A DNA stretch of 19,031 nucleotides from JAAYJM01 sp964499465 (GCA_964499465.1 CAZCLJ010000061.1:1-19031); one strand, 5' to 3'; counted from the first letter of the stretch, positions 1 to 7,781 are shown. Made by a program: numbers and translations. Notes: generated by a model not told the origin, from the sequence alone.

Positions 1-27
1 TTATAATGAATTAATGTGTAAGTGGCA

Positions 28-101
28 GTCATCCGATGACTAAAAAGTTCATTTCTCTAAAAGTAAACGTCTTCGTTTATATTTGCCTCAGAATGACTGA
101 C
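28..101 (+). repeat. Family C dispersed repeat, copy 1
   Basis: It contains the core AAAAGTAAACGTCTTCG followed by TTTATATTTGCCTCAGAATGAC. The same core occurs at 8682-8745 (plus) and 18811-18870 (minus). Here it is preceded by the short palindrome AGTCATCCGATGACT (28-42) instead of the longer family E palindrome found beside the other two copies. The end is the shared GAATGAC motif. Confidence 0.75.
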
Positions 102-128
102 AAAAGCAAAGATGACATAATTTAACAC

Positions 129-236
129 TGTCATTCTGACGAATGTCAGAATACATCTTTAAAACAGTTTTTATAGGTCATTAGTTATTCGTCATTGGTA
201 TTTTTACTAACAACTAATGACTAATGACTAATGACT
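129..236 (-). repeat. Family B 108-bp composite repeat, copy 1 (inverted)
   Basis: Read on the minus strand, this matches the elements at 13330-13437 and 15234-15341 along its whole length, and all three are 108 bp. One half is a run of GTCATTAGT-like words forming an imperfect inverted repeat around GTTAGTAAAA. The other half is a hairpin of the type TTCTGAC-ATNC-GTCAGAA. A second half copy with only the TTCTGAC hairpin follows at about 268-297 in the opposite direction. Confidence 0.8.
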
Positions 237-373
237 AAAATATTTCTTTGTCCATTCTCTTTAGGGAAAACCAAGATGGATTCTGACATCCGTCAGCATT
301 ACAAATAAAGATGTCATTGGCAACCCCCTGATAAAAGAAGACCTTTATCGTTGGATTTCCAATTACATTGAAT

Positions 374-422
374 AATTGTCAATTGTCAATTGTCAATTGT
401 CAATTGTCAATTATCAATTATT
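374..422. repeat. Heptamer tandem array (AATTGTC)n
   Basis: Five perfect AATTGTC units (374-408) are followed by two degenerate units, AATTATC and AATTATT (409-422). The stop codon of the TPR gene (414-416 on the minus strand) lies in the degenerate part, so the last codons of that gene are made of repeat sequence. Confidence 0.85.
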
Positions 423-1787
423 TATCGTTTTCTCTAAAAGTTCAGTGTATTTTTCCGGTTCTAAAAGATAAGCTAATTTTAAATATTTTGTTGACAGTTC
501 ATTTTCATCAATTAAAGCATAAATAAGATAGAGCCAGTAATATGCCTGTGAAAAGTTCGGATAGATTTTTACAGCATTATGAAGACAGAAAATCGCTTTT
601 TTGTATTGCTCCAAACTATGAAAATTCATTGCATAATCGAACCAATAATCCGCATTGGAGGCATCATATTTCAGCACGTAGTAAAAGCAATCATTTGCTT
701 CCTGTAATTTTTCCTGTGTAATTAAAACGTTCGCCTTTGCATACCAAATCTCTGGACTTTCCGGGCTGAGCTTTAAAGCAAAATCATAATTATCTAATGC
801 TTTTTCGTAATCAAGAATGGATTCGTAAGCCAAACCGCGTCCGTAATACGGTTCATAATCCCTTGAATTTATTTTAATTGCCTTATCGAAATATTTAATT
901 GCAGATTCGTATTCGTCAATTTCCAAATAAGTATGAGCAATATTTAAAACGATTTCAGTATCTCTTGGGTTTACTTCATTTGCTAATTTAAACGATTCAA
1001 TTGCTTGTTTCATTTTGCCGAGTGCAGAAAGTGCTTTTCCTTTTTCGTTAAGAGCAAGGAGGAAATTATTTTTAATCGCAATAGATAAATCGTAACATTC
1101 AATTGCGCGGTAAAACTCACCATTTTGGCTATTCATCAAGCCGTAATTATACCAAACGTTGTAATCGAATGGGTCTTGCTCAATAACAAGTTCAAAAAAT
1201 TCCTTTGCAGTTTCAAAATCGTTTAATGCCTGAAAACAAAAAGCGAGTTCAGCACAGGCGTCTTTATTAAATTCATCGGAATCAAGAAGTTCATTGAAAA
1301 TATCAATAGCAGACTCATAGTCGTAAAGCTCTTCCAAAATAAGTCCCTTATTAAATAGAGCATCTTCGTTTTCGGGGTCGTAGTCAAGAACTTTTTCTAT
1401 TAAAGTAAGTGCATCGTCTTGATTACCAAGTTCAGAAAGTGCGTAGGATTTGTGGATTAATGCTTCAGAATCAGCTGGATTAAGCACCTGTGCTTTATTG
1501 AAGCAAGCAATGGATGCGCGAATTTTATTCATCTGCAAAAGAGTTAAGCCCTTTTTCACCCAGGCATTAGAGGAATCCGGCTGCTTCTTTGTCCATTCAT
1601 CACAGATAAAGAGGGCATCAGAATAATTTTCGTTTACAATGCACCAGTGAATCATATCTTCCAGGGTTTCGCTGTCTGGAAGATTGGATTTGCTAATGCT
1701 TCCTTTCCTAAAATCCTTTAAGTATTGTTTTAATCTATCGTTATATTCAGAATTTGAGTTCTCAAACTCATCATAAAATTTATTCAT
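414..1787 (-). CDS. Tetratricopeptide repeat protein (about 12 TPRs)
   Basis: This 457-aa protein is almost entirely TPR units of 34 residues. After a charged N-terminus (1-40) the repeats run from about residue 40 to 440; clear units start near residues 72, 107, 141, 175 and 209, with typical G-x-x-x-A and A-I-x-x-F/Y-x-x-A-L patterns and a Pro near each end. There is no signal peptide, membrane segment or catalytic domain, so it is probably a cytoplasmic scaffold; its partners cannot be read from the sequence. It starts 37 bp after the rpoN stop on the same strand and is probably cotranscribed with it. The ATG has no clear Shine-Dalgarno sequence. The TGA stop falls in a 7-bp tandem repeat, so the C-terminal end (TINN) may vary between strains. 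Confidence 0.9.
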   Translation of the reverse strand: MNKFYDEFENSNSEYNDRLKQYLKDFRKGSISKSNLPDSETLEDMIHWCIVNENYSDALFICDEWTKKQPDSSNAWVKKGLTLLQMNKIRASIACFNKAQVLNPADSEALIHKSYALSELGNQDDALTLIEKVLDYDPENEDALFNKGLILEELYDYESAIDIFNELLDSDEFNKDACAELAFCFQALNDFETAKEFFELVIEQDPFDYNVWYNYGLMNSQNGEFYRAIECYDLSIAIKNNFLLALNEKGKALSALGKMKQAIESFKLANEVNPRDTEIVLNIAHTYLEIDEYESAIKYFDKAIKINSRDYEPYYGRGLAYESILDYEKALDNYDFALKLSPESPEIWYAKANVLITQEKLQEANDCFYYVLKYDASNADYWFDYAMNFHSLEQYKKAIFCLHNAVKIYPNFSQAYYWLYLIYALIDENELSTKYLKLAYLLEPEKYTELLEKTINN

Positions 1788-1824
1788 TAGTTTTTTTTAT
1801 TTGATTTAAAATTCAAAAACAAAT

Positions 1825-3564
1825 TTATATTTCTTTTCTCAATCTTGCAATAGGAATTTTCAATAATTCGCGATATTTTGCAATAGTTCTTCTTGCAACC
1901 TGATAGCCGCGTTTTTTTAGCTCCAAAGCAATAATTTCGTCGCTATAAGGTTTGTTTTTCGGCTCATTATCTACAATTTCTTTAATCACCTGTTTTACAA
2001 CGGTAGTAGAAACGTCTTCCCCGTCGTCATTAGGAAGTGATTCGCTGAAAAAGTATTTAAGTTCAAATATACCAAATTCGGTTTGAACGTATTTTCCATT
2101 TACTATTCGGCAAACAGTGGATATATCCAAACCGGTATTATCTGCAACATCTTTATAAATAAGTGGTTTCAATGCGCTTTTTCCTTTTTCAAAAAAGTCG
2201 CGTTGAAGACCCGCTATGGCAGTCATAACTTTCAGCATAGTATTTTTTCGCTGGCGAATTGCCTGAATAAGAAATTTTGCATCTTCATACTTTGTTCGAA
2301 TCCACTCGCGTGTATCTTTATTGAATTTTCTGAAATTTGCGTCTGCTTTCAGTTTTTCGTAAGCTTGGTTAAGACGCAGTGGTGGAATTCGGCTGTCGTT
2401 AAGCGTAATAAATATTTCGTTTTTCTCTTCATCGTTTTCAACAATAAAATCAGGTATAACGGTATTTAATGCTAAATTGAAATCGCCAGAACCAGGCCTT
2501 GGATTTAGTTTTCGGATTATATCGTTAGCTTGGCGAAGTTCTTCTTCCGTTATTTCGAACTGCTTCATCAGGATATGGAAATGCTTCATTGCAAAGGCAT
2601 CGTAGCCCTCCTGCAAAATGCGAAGTGCGAGTTCCTGTGCTTCACTTGGGTCGGGAATCACCTTGCATTGAGCTATTAAGCACTCCTGAACGCTGCGTGA
2701 ACCGATTCCCGGCGGGTCTAATGTTTGTATTTGTTCTAATACTTTTTCCGCCATTTCCAAATCAACTTCATTTATTATATGAGGTTGAAAGAGTGTGCCG
2801 TCCTTGATTTTGCTTAAAACTGTATTATCTTCGTAATCCTTGTTAAAATCAAAAATGTCTAATATGCTGTTTGGAATAGCGAATTTCCGAGCAGGATTTA
2901 AAAAAGTTTCTTCGTTTTTATTATCAGTATTGTCTTGTTTTAATTTATTTTTTATTTCAATATTAATTTCAATAATATATTGATTTGTTTCATCAACAAT
3001 TTCTTCGAGTTCGCGTCGGAGATAGCCGTCTGAATCAACATTTCCAATTATATACTCGCCCAGAATTATTTCTTCTTCTTTTAAGGGAAGCATTCGGAAT
3101 TGCTGGAAAAGTTCATCAATAAAGGAGATGTTATCTTTAATCTGATATTCTTCTGTATCATCCTCGGTATGCTGTCTATTCTGTCCTTTTGAGCCAGCTT
3201 CTTCGTTGTCCTGCCAAATTAATTTGTAAAACTCGAAGGGGTCTTTAGTATCAGAAATATGGTTGTGTTCTGTATCGCCTTCAAAACCAACCGGTTCAGA
3301 ACCCGAAGCATATTCCTCACCCGAAGTATATTCCTCACCTGCAGATGCATACTCTTCGTGCATTTCTGTAGGAGGATTATCTTCATTTGATTCGTTATGC
3401 TGTTCCTCTGAATATATTTCTTCAAGCATAGGATTTTGCTCTATTTCCTGAAGAACCTGCTGTTCTAATTGCACAACAGGAAGTTGCAACAATTTCAAAT
3501 ATTGAATTTGCTGCGGTGTTAGTGTTTGTGAAAGTGATGTTCGTAAATCTAATGATAATTTCAT
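1825..3564 (-). CDS. rpoN: RNA polymerase sigma-54 factor
   Basis: This 579-aa protein is the sigma-54 subunit that directs RNA polymerase to -24/-12 promoters and needs an AAA+ activator. Region I is the Gln/Leu-rich N-terminus (1-50, with LTPQQIQYLKLLQLPVVQLE), which contacts the activator. The C-terminal helix-turn-helix is near DNTGLDISTVCRIVNGKYV, and the RpoN box is ARRTIAKYRE (557-566), differing from the canonical ARRTVAKYRE by one conservative change. It is about 100 residues longer than the E. coli protein. The extra length is an acidic region II (about 50-160, with the repeated words EEYASAG, EEYTSG, EEYASG) and an Asn/Lys/Glu-rich insertion near 190-240. The ATG has only a weak purine-rich site (AAAGAAA). 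It heads a likely two-gene operon with the TPR gene. I saw no convincing -24/-12 promoter in this window, so its targets lie elsewhere. Confidence 0.97.
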   Translation of the reverse strand: MKLSLDLRTSLSQTLTPQQIQYLKLLQLPVVQLEQQVLQEIEQNPMLEEIYSEEQHNESNEDNPPTEMHEEYASAGEEYTSGEEYASGSEPVGFEGDTEHNHISDTKDPFEFYKLIWQDNEEAGSKGQNRQHTEDDTEEYQIKDNISFIDELFQQFRMLPLKEEEIILGEYIIGNVDSDGYLRRELEEIVDETNQYIIEINIEIKNKLKQDNTDNKNEETFLNPARKFAIPNSILDIFDFNKDYEDNTVLSKIKDGTLFQPHIINEVDLEMAEKVLEQIQTLDPPGIGSRSVQECLIAQCKVIPDPSEAQELALRILQEGYDAFAMKHFHILMKQFEITEEELRQANDIIRKLNPRPGSGDFNLALNTVIPDFIVENDEEKNEIFITLNDSRIPPLRLNQAYEKLKADANFRKFNKDTREWIRTKYEDAKFLIQAIRQRKNTMLKVMTAIAGLQRDFFEKGKSALKPLIYKDVADNTGLDISTVCRIVNGKYVQTEFGIFELKYFFSESLPNDDGEDVSTTVVKQVIKEIVDNEPKNKPYSDEIIALELKKRGYQVARRTIAKYRELLKIPIARLRKEI

Positions 3565-3840
3565 ATTTCTTTAAATCTATGTATATAATCTATTTTTTAA
3601 TTTATTTAATCCTCTTTTCTTATTCCCCTCTTGAGAGGGGACAAAGGGGTGTGTTCTTGATTGTAATTCTACTTCCCATAATTAAATTTTAAAAGGAAGT
3701 GAATTTGTCTTTATCCCGATAGAGATTGGATAATAAAATTGTATATATAATCCCTAATGGGATAAGAACAAAAACGTCTTTCACTTGTTACAAATATATA
3801 ATCCCTACGGGATAATTACTTTTATAGTGTTCTTTTATCA
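3565..3840. repeat. Spacer upstream of rpoN with small hairpin repeats
   Basis: This holds the rpoN promoter region, although I could not assign -35/-10 boxes, and several short palindromes: CCCCTC-TTGA-GAGGGG at 3625-3640 followed by AAAGGGGTGTG; TATCCC-GATAGAGATT-GGATA near 3714-3734; and two copies of ATAATCCCTA(AT/C)GGGATAA (3748-3764 and 3799-3815). From memory, the CCCCTC and ATCCC types recur in Bacteroidota-group genomes; I cannot verify this here. Confidence 0.6.
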
Positions 3841-4855
3841 GATGTCCTACATCTTCGAGATGTAGGACATCTTTATCCTTTCAAATTCTGTAGTAACAAT
3901 CACTTGTGAGATTCCTCACTTCGTATCGGAATGACGCATTACGTTTCCTGTAATGCTATCAACTTGTTGATAGTATGACTTCGATGATACTTTCGTAAAG
4001 GTTTTTATCAGATGTCCTACATCTTCGAGATGTAGGACATCTCAATTCTTACAATTTCTGTAGTAACAATAACTTGTGAGATTCCTCACTTCGTATCGGA
4101 ATGACACATTACATTTCCTGTAATGCTATCAACTTGCTGCTCGTATGATTTCGATGATACTTTTTATCAGATGTCCTACATCTTCGAGATGTAGGACATC
4201 TCAATTCTTACAATTTCTGTAGTAACAATAACTTGTGAGATTCCTCACTTCGTATCGGAATGACACATTACATTTCCTGTAATGCTATCAACTTGCTGCT
4301 CGTATGATTTCGATGATACTTTTTATCAGATGTCCTACATCTTCGAGATGTAGGACATCTCAATTCTTACAATTTCTGTAGTAACAATAACTTGTGAGAT
4401 TCCTCACTTCGTATCGGAATGACACATTACATTTCCTGTAATGCTATCAACTTGCTGCTCGTATGATTTCGATGATACTTTTTATCAGATGTCCTACATC
4501 TTCGAGATGTAGGACATCTCAATTCTTACAAATTCTGTAGTAACAATAACTTGTGAGATTCTTCACTTCGTTTCGGAATGACACATTACGTTTCTTATCA
4601 TGCTATCAACTTGTTGATAGTATGACTTCGATGATACTTTCGTAAAGGTTTTTATCAGATGTCCTACATCTTCGAGATGTAGGACATCTCAATTCTTACA
4701 ATTTCTGTAGTAACAATAACTTGTGAGATTCCTCACTTCGTTTCGGAATGACAGATACACTTTCCAGTCATACTATCAACAAGTTGATAGCATGACTTCG
4801 ATGATACTTTTTATCAGATGTCCTACATCTTCGAGATGTAGGACATCTTTATCCC
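3841..4855 (+). repeat. Seven-unit tandem array, 159/170-bp period, built of three hairpin modules
   Basis: Units start at 3841, 4011, 4170, 4329, 4488, 4658 and 4817; spacings are 170, 159, 159, 159, 170 and 159 bp. Units 1 and 5 are longer by the same 11 bp (CGTAAAGGTTT). Units 2, 3 and 4 are identical by eye across 159 bp. Unit 7 is truncated at the 3' end of the DUF3109 gene. Each unit carries three modules. H is a hairpin with 14-bp arms (GATGTCCTACATCT and its complement) around TCG. A contains TTGTGAGATTCCTCACTTCG and ends in GGAATGAC. E is a palindrome of the form CTATCAAC-TT-GTTGATAG, intact in units 1, 5 and 6 and degenerate in units 2-4. No reading frame runs through the array. Confidence 0.95.
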
Positions 4856-4865
4856 AGTAATGCTA

Positions 4866-5450
4866 TCAGTTTTCTGTCTTGCAGAATTCCAAAAACTCTT
4901 TTGTCCATTCTTTGCCGAATTCTCTTTCCATTGCTTCAGAAACAGAATGAGCAAGCAATACTTTTTTCTTTTCACCTTGTTTTACTGCATCGCTACATTC
5001 GCTGATTTTTTCGTAGCGGCAATGGGTTTGGGGCAGTTTTGCTACTCTTATCGGGAAAAGATGGCAGGAGACGGGTTTCCTAAAATCAATTTTTTTTTCA
5101 AAATACGCTTTTTCTATAGCACATTTAGCCACGTCGCCATCGTAATAAACGAAAACGCAGTCCCGATTATTGATGCACATAGTAGTATAATCGCCAGCAA
5201 ATCCATCATACAAGCCGTTTTGCTCAATTACTTCGAGTGCCTTTGCAGGTAAATACTGCTTAACGATTTCGTAAACTTCTTCTAAAATATAAATTTCAGA
5301 ACCTTTAAGCGGCGCTCCACGTTCTCCGTAAAAAGTGCAGCAAGCACCTTTGCATTTATTCAAATCACATTTAAAATAACTATTCGTTACTTCTTCCTCT
5401 ACTAATATATTTCCAAATAAATACATTTCCAAACAATTTTTTTTTTGCAT
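4866..5450 (-). CDS. DUF3109-family cysteine-rich protein
   Basis: This 194-aa protein matches the Bacteroidota DUF3109 family: a FKCDLNKCKGACC motif near the start (Cys28, 33, 37, 38), a GAPL segment, and further cysteines at 92, 98, 110, 129 (in CHLFPIRV), 144 and 152. The conserved Cys/His pattern suggests a bound metal or iron-sulfur cluster; I know of no established reaction for the family. There is no signal peptide, so it is likely cytoplasmic. The annotated start gives MQKKNCLE. The downstream Met9 (at 5426, MYLFGNILVEEEV) fits the usual family N-terminus better and may be the true start; neither has a strong ribosome binding site. The TGA stop lies in sequence matching the truncated last unit of the tandem array (AGTAATGCTATCA), so array DNA reaches into the coding end. 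It stands alone on the minus strand. Confidence 0.88.
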   Translation of the reverse strand: MQKKNCLEMYLFGNILVEEEVTNSYFKCDLNKCKGACCTFYGERGAPLKGSEIYILEEVYEIVKQYLPAKALEVIEQNGLYDGFAGDYTTMCINNRDCVFVYYDGDVAKCAIEKAYFEKKIDFRKPVSCHLFPIRVAKLPQTHCRYEKISECSDAVKQGEKKKVLLAHSVSEAMEREFGKEWTKEFLEFCKTEN

Positions 5451-5550
5451 TAAAAATCAACTACTAAAATACGCATTTCTAAATTGTTAAAAAATTGTTT
5501 ATTTGTTGCTTTTTAATTTGGTATATTGAAATGTAATCTTATTGTGAAAG

Positions 5551-5590
5551 ATTCAGAATTCCTGATGCCACGTAGTTTGGTATTTCGCAA
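5551..5590 (+). repeat. Family G dispersed repeat, copy 1
   Basis: It begins ATTCAGAA and contains CCACGTAGTTTGGTATTTCG. Related copies are at 12081-12123 (minus) and 15052-15090 (plus), sharing TTCAGA, a C-rich spacer and CGTAGTTTGCTA-TTCGC. Confidence 0.7.
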
Positions 5591-5690
5591 TTAAGAAAGT
5601 TCTGATATTAAAAATAATGTAATTTCACAATATTGCAAACATATAACTCCTAAATAAATTTAGCAATTATTCTAACAATTAGATTGAATA

Positions 5691-5724
5691 ATTCATCCGA
5701 TGACTTCCCAGTCATCGGATGAAT
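5691..5724. repeat. Perfect 15-bp stem hairpin
   Basis: The arms ATTCATCCGATGACT (5691-5705) and its exact complement (5710-5724) enclose the loop TCCC. The inner word ATCCGATGACT also appears in the palindrome at 28-42. No T-run follows on either strand, so it is not a standard intrinsic terminator. Confidence 0.85.
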
Positions 5725-5881
5725 AGACTCAGCAACTATTTTAGAATTTACTAAAAATTAGAGAAAAAACTTAGTTTTTTTACAGAATTTTAAGCAAACC
5801 ATTTATAATCAATAACTACTGAATATTTTTTAAATTTATGAATAATATAGGTTAGAGTAACTCCATAATTTATTATGGAGA

Positions 5882-5957
5882 TTAACTGCGTAATTATTTT
5901 TTACGAGGCAATTCTCCTAACTCCTTTATTTTCGTTGTGAAGTCAGTAGTTCTGAAG
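5882..5957 (+). repeat. Family F dispersed repeat, copy 1
   Basis: About 75 bp matching 6129-6203 with scattered differences; shared words include TTTACGAG, TCTAACNCCTTTATTTTC-like sequence and GAAGTCAGTAGTTCTGAA. A third copy lies inverted at 13231-13300. A 9-bp palindrome (5861-5880) adjoins its left side. Confidence 0.75.
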
Positions 5958-5987
5958 TTAATGATAGCAAAGTATTTGAAATTTAAA

Positions 5988-6034
5988 GATAAAGATGTCC
6001 TACATTTTGCTGATGTAGGACATCTTTATCTTTC
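5988..6034 (+). terminator. H-type hairpin with 18-bp perfect stem, possible terminator
   Basis: The arms GATAAAGATGTCCTACAT (5988-6005) and its exact complement (6013-6030) enclose TTTGCTG, followed on the plus strand by TTTCTTTT. This is a longer-stemmed relative of the H module of the tandem array. A plus-strand transcript would terminate well here, but no plus-strand gene lies upstream. For the minus-strand gene ending at 6227 it is about 200 bp downstream and has a poorer T-run. Confidence 0.55.
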
Positions 6035-6042
6035 TTTTCGTT

Positions 6043-6095
6043 ATGTCATCTCCATTTAAATATAGCAATTGCTTTATATGGGGTTCGAAATGACA
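6043..6095 (+). repeat. Family D dispersed repeat, copy 1
   Basis: It begins TGTCATCTCCATTTAAATA and ends GTTCGAAATGACAC, with an imperfect inner AGCAATTGCTT. Matching copies lie at 9973-10025 and 15351-15404. The ends GTCAT and ATGAC are inverted repeats of each other. Confidence 0.75.
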
Positions 6096-6128
6096 CAATA
6101 TATTAAGGTTTTCAATGAATTACAACAC

Positions 6129-6203
6129 TAACTGCACAATTGTTCTTTACGAGCATAATCTTCTAACACCTTTATTTTCATTATGAAGTCAGTAGTTCTG
6201 AAT
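6129..6203 (+). repeat. Family F dispersed repeat, copy 2
   Basis: A near copy of 5882-5957 in the same orientation, ending GAAGTCAGTAGTTCTGAA. It lies 23 bp beyond the stop of the thioredoxin-fold gene. Confidence 0.75.
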
Positions 6204-6226
6204 TTATATTTTTTATTTTTAAATAA

Positions 6227-7726
6227 TTAATATTTATAATATTTTATATGAGTTTGATTCTTATCATATTCCAATAGAATATAATAATCTTTAGCAAAAT
6301 ATACTTGCTTTGAGTTTTGTGGCTGTTCAAGGAGTATTTGCTTGTTATTATCATTAGAATCAATAATATAAGTGAAAAAACGAAAATATATATTACTTAA
6401 GTCTAAAGGGTTTGATGTTAATTCTTTGTAAAATGTATTATAAAAAGTTACATAAATATTATTATTGTCATTGTTTAAAAATAATTTATCATAATAAGAA
6501 TTATTAGAATTTATTAAAACCCATTCATCAGGATTTAAATCTGCGGATATATCTTTCAAATCTGTTTTAAAAGTTGTGTCCAGATTCAATAGTATAGAAT
6601 GAGAAAACTGATAATTTTTATTAAAAACATTTATTCTATCAGAACTTTCCTGTATTGTAAAGATATAATTATTAGAAACAACTAATTTTATGTTATATAA
6701 TGAAAACATAGACCACTTTTGATAGATAGAATCAATAAAACCAAATTGCTTTTTTAAATTTCCTTCCATATCGTAAAGTAATAAATTTTTGTAATCAGTT
6801 TTAGATTCTCTGTTTAAGGGAATTATATTAGCAATAATATTATTGCTTTTCTCATCAAAATACAAAGTTTGGTCAATGAAATAATTTAGTGTATCAAAAT
6901 CTCTTTTAAATTCAATACTTTTTTCAATCTTATTATTTTTTAAATTTAAAATATACAAAATTGGTCTTGTTCTATAATCAATGTCAATATACATTATTTT
7001 ATCATCACCTTCCATTCTTTCAAATGAAATCGGATTAATTACTGTAAGATTTTCAAAATCTTCAAGCATAAAGCGATTGTAAACTAAACCTTTATTATTA
7101 ATAAAATCAATTGAATTTTCATAATCATTTAAACAAATAAAAATACTATCTTCAGGATAATAATTTATTTTAGTCATAAAATTAGATGGGTATTTATTGT
7201 CTTTATATGTAATTTCAAATTCTCTTATAATTCTATCGTTAGTAATCTGTTCTGATTGTGTTTTATTAACTTCTTTATTTATAAAGTCTAATTTTAAATC
7301 AGGACCCATACACTTATCAATAAATAATATTCTTCCATTTATATCAGTTACAATATATGATGGTAAATGCTTTATTTTGTAAAATTGGACGTAAGCACCA
7401 AGCGGGTCTGCTACTATATTGAATTTCCAATTATATTTATTTTTAAAAGAATTAATTATTTGCTCTGTTGATTTTGTTACAAAACAAATAAAATTTACAT
7501 TTGGGTCAATAGACTTGTATTCATTATATAATGCGTTTAATGAAACATAACAGGTAAAACAGGAATTATCGTCAATAAATACTAATGCATTAAGTTTTGA
7601 AGGACTTCCATAAACTTTAATATTATCACCTATCTTATTAGAACTAAAATAATCGTTATGTTCATTTTGACTATATAAGTTATTGAATAAGATTAATAAA
7701 AATAGCACCAAATAAATATTGTTCAT
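6227..7726 (-). CDS. Secreted thioredoxin-fold protein with C-terminal propeller-like region
   Basis: This 499-aa protein has a signal peptide (1-20, cleavage near LYSQ). Residues about 30-150 look like a thioredoxin/TlpA-type fold: a beta strand ending ALVFIDDNSCFTC with the redox pair Cys56-x-x-Cys59, and the cis-proline loop HLPSYIV (Pro122) followed by DINGRILF. Residues about 165-499 are rich in short strands with Asp/Asn turns and aromatic residues, consistent with a beta-propeller of the kind Bacteroidota genomes label 6-bladed beta-propeller; that part is inference from composition. A role as an exported thiol-disulfide protein acting on a partner is plausible. It has a good Shine-Dalgarno site (AAAGGAG) just before the ATG. 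It follows the small cysteine protein gene by 55 bp, with a hairpin between them, and the two are probably one operon. Confidence 0.75.
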   Translation of the reverse strand: MNNIYLVLFLLILFNNLYSQNEHNDYFSSNKIGDNIKVYGSPSKLNALVFIDDNSCFTCYVSLNALYNEYKSIDPNVNFICFVTKSTEQIINSFKNKYNWKFNIVADPLGAYVQFYKIKHLPSYIVTDINGRILFIDKCMGPDLKLDFINKEVNKTQSEQITNDRIIREFEITYKDNKYPSNFMTKINYYPEDSIFICLNDYENSIDFINNKGLVYNRFMLEDFENLTVINPISFERMEGDDKIMYIDIDYRTRPILYILNLKNNKIEKSIEFKRDFDTLNYFIDQTLYFDEKSNNIIANIIPLNRESKTDYKNLLLYDMEGNLKKQFGFIDSIYQKWSMFSLYNIKLVVSNNYIFTIQESSDRINVFNKNYQFSHSILLNLDTTFKTDLKDISADLNPDEWVLINSNNSYYDKLFLNNDNNNIYVTFYNTFYKELTSNPLDLSNIYFRFFTYIIDSNDNNKQILLEQPQNSKQVYFAKDYYILLEYDKNQTHIKYYKY

Positions 7727-7745
7727 AAATACTCCTTTTAATATT

Positions 7746-7776
7746 TTAGGGCTGTATTTGTTAAAGACAGCCCTAA
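7746..7776. promoter_or_regulatory. Intercistronic hairpin
   Basis: A perfect 10-bp stem, TTAGGGCTGT (7746-7755) with ACAGCCCTAA (7767-7776), sits between the small secreted-protein gene and the thioredoxin-fold gene. No T-run follows on the minus strand, so it may act in mRNA stability or processing, giving different levels of the two products, more than as a terminator. Confidence 0.65.
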
Positions 7777-7781
7777 GGTGA

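Larger units (their letters stand above)
1..413. repeat. Intergenic repeat mosaic downstream of the TPR gene
   Basis: This stretch has no gene I can support. It holds, in order, a family C copy (about 28-101), an inverted 108-bp family B element (129-236), a half copy of B in the other orientation (about 268-297), a 14-nt string AACCCCCTGATAAA (322-335) that recurs identically at 9919-9932, and the start of a 7-bp tandem array (374-422). The elements sit almost end to end, so most of this DNA is made of repeats also found elsewhere in the window. Confidence 0.8.
5451..6226. repeat. Gene-free spacer filled with hairpins and dispersed repeats
   Basis: I found no gene in these 776 bp. In order they hold a family G copy (5551-5590), a perfect 15-bp hairpin (5691-5724), a 9-bp palindrome CTCCATAAT-TT-ATTATGGAG (5861-5880), family F copy 1 (5882-5957), an 18-bp H-type hairpin (5988-6030), family D copy 1 (6043-6095) and family F copy 2 (6129-6203). 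The promoter of the DUF3109 gene should lie near 5451-5540, but I cannot define it. Confidence 0.75.

Noticed and set aside
2083..2807. Plus-strand frames inside rpoN
   Set aside because: They overlap a certain sigma-54 gene and resemble no protein. The same applies to the frames opposite dnaG (16252-17272), pheS, the hydrolase and the 238-aa gene.
3841..4855. CRISPR array
   Set aside because: The period is 159/170 bp and the whole unit is repeated; there are no unique spacers between short repeats and no cas genes.
3841..4855. Repeat protein encoded by the array (159 = 53 codons)
   Set aside because: No frame stays open through the units, and the 170-bp units break the frame.
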